NCBI GenBank assembly: GCA_016946835.1
Contig: JACVTC010000119.1
Location: forward strand, 1 to 64,000
DNA from: Neocallimastix lanati (nom. inval.)
Taxonomy: Eukaryota > Neocallimastigomycota > Neocallimastigomycetes > Neocallimastigales > Neocallimastigaceae
DNA length: 64,000 nucleotides
Direction: 5' to 3'
The translations under genes were made by a program, and so were the position numbers. This document shows, piece after piece, positions 61,902-64,000 of this stretch (its first letter is position 1; each line of letters opens with the position of its first letter). The notes beneath the pieces were generated by a model that worked only from the letters and a program-made list of their open reading frames with translations, ran no database searches and had not been told where the DNA came from.

Positions 61902-64000
61902 GGTAATACCGAAAAACAAATTGTTATTAATGGTATAGCAAATACCTGTTATTCGGATGACGTTTACTCAAAATATACAAAAGAATTCAATAACTACTCA
62001 AAAAAAAATAATTTAAATATTGTTCTGAACATCAACACTTTCACTAAAGAAAATTCTACGGTGGTTGTCAACCAATATGAATCAGTATTAGAATTTCTTT
62101 TTAAAAAGAAATCTACTAAATATGAACTCTATTTTTATGATAATATATTTACTAGTAAATATGGACCTTATTTATTAAAATTAGACGATTGGGTATCCAA
62201 AGAGCAAATTGATATGTATAAGGATCTCGTTCCTGCAAAAACATGTATTTATAAAGGCAAATGGGTTTCATTTGTATGATTACATATATCATAATAAATT
62301 ATAAAAAATATAGATATTAAAAATTAATTATAAAATAATATAAACTTTACATTAATTATAGATATATATAAGGCTATTTTTATATTTTCAAAAATTTATA
62401 TTTCTAATAATATAATAATAATAATAATAATATATACATTATAATATATATATATATATATTTAATATTTTTAATATTACAGCCAATTAAAACGGATATC
62501 AGTGTTTTATATTATAATGATAAATATTTAAACAAGTATAATAAATCTGTACCTAAAACATGGAATGAGTTGTTGGAAACAGCTAAATATATTTATGATA
62601 AAGAAAAAGAATTGAATAATACTGAGTTTATAGCTTATAATGGATTATTTTCATGTAATATATTATTTTAATTTTATATTTCACCAATAATCAATAAAAA
62701 AATAAAAATAAAAATAAAAATAATATATTTATATATATATGAAATATTATCATAGGAAATCAAATCTAAATTAATAAAAATTAAAAAAATAAATAAAAAA
62801 AATAAAAAATAAATAAATAAAATAGATACAGAACTTGGTATGTGTTCACTTTATGAGTTTATCTATTCATATAGAGACTCATTAAATTCTTCATTCCCTG
62901 ATATTCAAAGTCCTCAAGTTGTTGAAGCTTTAAAAATGATAAAAAAATTAAAAGATACCATTTCTTCTGGTATTTAGAATAAAATAAAATATTACTATTA
63001 TTACTATATATATACTTAATATATATATATATAAATGGTAAATAATTAAATATATATATATATATACATGTATTTGTTTATATATAATATATAATATATA
63101 ATATATAATATGTACATTATTTATATGTTGATTAATATGATGTAGATGAAATTTTTCAAAAAGTAGAAGAATTTTCTGAAGAGTATTTCAGTTCAGGAAA
63201 TTTTTTATTTCAAAAATTTTGGTATTATCCTTGGTTCAATTATAACTTTACCATTCTTCCTGGAAATCATGAAAATATCTCTGGAAGTGCACTAGGAGGT
63301 TATAATTTAGGTATTAATAAATATATTAATGATGAGAAGAAGAATGCCGCACTAACAGTTTTCAAATTCCTCACTTCATATGAAATGCAAAGAAAATTAC
63401 TTCATAAGTACAAATATTTAACCTCTATTCCGAAGGTTTATGAGGATGAAGAAGTTTGTGCTAATTTTAATTGTGATCCCCTCAGAAGAGTTCAGATCAT
63501 AGAAAGACCAACTAATAAAACAAATAATTACAGTATCTATTCAGAAAAATTTAGAAATTATATTTATGAATATGTGTACGGAAATAAAAAGGTGAATGAA
63601 GTATTAGAAAAAGTAAATAATCTCACCAAAATTCATATTTTTTCAATTAATCCAAAGGATAATTTGCTGGGTCTCGTTACATTTATCATTGTTATGATAT
63701 GTTTGATTGCCATGCTTCTCTCCATCAGTTTACTCTACATTCAAAAGTTCAAACCATTCTTTTGCTTTTTATCCAACGATTACTGGATAATTTTTGTATT
63801 AGGTTCATGCATAATAATAAGCTCATCAATAACCGAAATAGGGTACTTGTACGTATATAAATGTCATCTCAAAATAATATTATTATGTATTGGCTACACC
63901 ATGAATATTGTTCCACTTTTATATAAATTAGTGATTAATTTCCCGGAGGAAAACAAAATTTCCATATTGATCTTAAATCATAGATATATTTTCCTGATGT
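61665..64000 (+). CDS. Solute-binding domain / class C GPCR fusion receptor, 5' part
   Basis: Gene model of five exons: 61665-61710, 61903-62273, 62483-62654, 62826-62969, 63146-beyond 64000. The four introns (192, 209, 171 and 176 nt) are all GT-AG and phases agree. About 529 residues are visible. Residues 1-16 are a signal peptide (MILQIIILVLLLSKLS). From about 18 to 400 lies a bacterial-type extracellular solute-binding fold: INGIANTCYSDDVY, YELYFYDNIFTSKYGPYLL, VPKTWNELLETAK, YEFIYSYRDS and FKFLTSYEMQRKLL are typical. Helices at about 417-443, 456-482 and 484-509 start a 7tm_3 receptor (TM3 signature IGYTMNIVPLLYK). A surface receptor sensing small molecules or sugars is inferred; the ligand is unknown. 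I know such fusions from anaerobic gut fungi. The 3' end is outside the window. Confidence 0.85.

Overview
The window is nuclear DNA of an extremely AT-rich eukaryote. I infer an anaerobic gut fungus (Neocallimastigomycota). The grounds are intergenic DNA of almost pure A/T with long homopolymers, asparagine-rich proteins, short GT-AG introns, small secreted Cys-rich proteins, and a gene joining a bacterial-type solute-binding ectodomain to a class C (7tm_3) receptor, an arrangement I know from that phylum. A dictyostelid-like genome is the main alternative, since it shares the base composition, poly-Asn and tRNA-targeted Ty3-type elements. No species name is claimed.

Layout. Bases 1-45772 are a pile-up of Ty3/gypsy-type LTR retrotransposons, all coding on the minus strand and numbered here E1-E5: E1 (115-8992), E2 (8997-17014, intact, LTRs of equal length that read the same), E3 (17239-22876, broken pol), E4 (25132-37587, a three-LTR composite with two gag genes) and E5 (37592-45772, one stop codon short of intact). 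Two nearly identical tRNA-Gly(UCC) genes on the plus strand (17030-17100 and 45788-45858) sit at the edges of the two stacks. E2 and E5, which have different LTRs, both end exactly 15 bp upstream of the tRNA with 4-bp target duplications (TCAC and TTAC). E4 shares the same TTAC site. This points to repeated integration at a single Pol III start position.

In E1-E5 gag and pol are separate frames joined by what looks like a -1 ribosomal frameshift signal: a slippery heptamer (TTTAAAT, TTTAAAC, AAAAAAC, TTTAAAA, TTTAAAC) at the gag stop, a 6-8 nt spacer and a short hairpin.

Bases 46000-58100 hold three nearly identical genes (one minus, two plus) for a 232-residue secreted protein with 12 cysteines in two six-Cys modules. 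They lie within larger duplicated segments with a conserved TATA box; a fourth 5' flank without its gene lies at about 57300-58090. Bases 58200-59485 are a decayed Ty1/copia RT-RNase H relic (minus). After an AT-rich spacer holding a repeated nested hairpin, bases 61665-64000 contain the first five exons of the receptor gene, which runs off the window.

How the parts relate: the tRNA genes appear to act as landing pads for the Ty3-like elements; the host genes are the secreted family and the receptor. No rRNA, CRISPR array or prokaryotic operon was seen.
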